5,935 nt of DNA from positions 1 through 5,935 of the forward strand of contig UQVK01000135.1 in the NCBI GenBank assembly GCA_900544445.1. The letters are read 5' to 3'. This stretch comes from an uncultured Lachnospiraceae bacterium (lineage in GTDB: Bacteria > Bacillota > Clostridia > Lachnospirales > Lachnospiraceae). The translations under genes and the position numbers were made by a program. How positions within the stretch are numbered: the stretch's first letter is position 1; each line of letters begins with the position of its first letter. The notes under the pieces are model-generated. The model was not told the origin of the DNA. It saw only the letters and a program-made list of their open reading frames with translations, and ran no database searches. Shown one piece after another: positions 5,861-5,935 of the stretch.

Positions 5861-5880
5861 GGGAGGCCTACGCCTCCCTC
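5859..5880 (+). terminator. Intrinsic terminator of the kinase/ABC operon
   Basis: GAGGGAGGC (5859-5867) pairs perfectly with GCCTCCCTC (5872-5880) around a 4-nt CTAC loop. A short, impure T-rich run (TTTCT) follows. The stem begins on the last two bases of the permease TGA. On the minus strand no T-run follows, so it should work mainly rightward. Confidence 0.85.
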
Positions 5881-5935
5881 TTTCTCCGGATCAATGTCCC
5901 GTTCTTCCCAAGCACCCCGTTTTCATATTTTCTGG
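5868..5935 (-). CDS. Possible C-terminal end of a convergent gene, cut by the window edge
   Basis: On the minus strand a frame is open from the right edge to TAG at 5870-5868. It encodes 22 residues of a basic, glycine-containing tail (YENGVLGKNGTLIRRKREA). The composition looks protein-like, and a terminator followed by a convergent gene is a common arrangement. The piece is too short to assign, its stop would lie in the terminator loop, and it may be chance. Confidence 0.3.
   Translation of the reverse strand, partial: RKYENGVLGKNGTLIRRKREA

Overview
The window looks like chromosomal DNA from a Gram-positive gut clostridium, most likely Lachnospiraceae. The grounds are strong AGGAGG-type ribosome sites, a histidine kinase and ABC transporter of the kind common in that family, a chromosomal TraX-family membrane protein, and base composition near or slightly above half G+C by eye. 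The taxon is inferred from protein style only. No RNA gene, CRISPR array, transposase or integrase is visible.

Layout. At the left edge is the 3' part of an unrecognised, probably extracytoplasmic protein (+, ends 800). It converges on, and overlaps by 23 bp, a leftward two-gene operon. That operon is a small XRE regulator with an N-terminal membrane helix (2057-1623), translationally coupled through ATGA to a TraX-family multi-pass membrane protein (1626-778). A 189-bp divergent control region (2058-2246) follows. It carries one promoter-like element for each direction, and each has a short dyad of the form GTTS-N7-SAAC at its -35 region; the dyad centres are 42 bp apart. Rightward runs an operon of an intramembrane-type sensor histidine kinase (2247-3296), a MacB/LolD-type ABC ATPase (3369-4052) and an FtsX-like permease (4049-5860). 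It is closed by a strong intrinsic terminator at 5859-5880. A leftward reading frame at the right edge may be the tail of a convergent gene.

How the genes may work together. Kinases with two membrane helices and almost no external loop, encoded beside FtsX-type ABC transporters, usually sense envelope stress or peptide antibiotics, often through the transporter. The response regulator that normally precedes such a kinase is absent here. The spot it would occupy holds a promoter and, divergently, the membrane-tethered XRE regulator. A working hypothesis is a divergent envelope-response locus: transporter and kinase on one side, a membrane-bound repressor and a putative membrane acyltransferase-like protein on the other, sharing an operator region. 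This is inference; no substrate can be read from the sequence.
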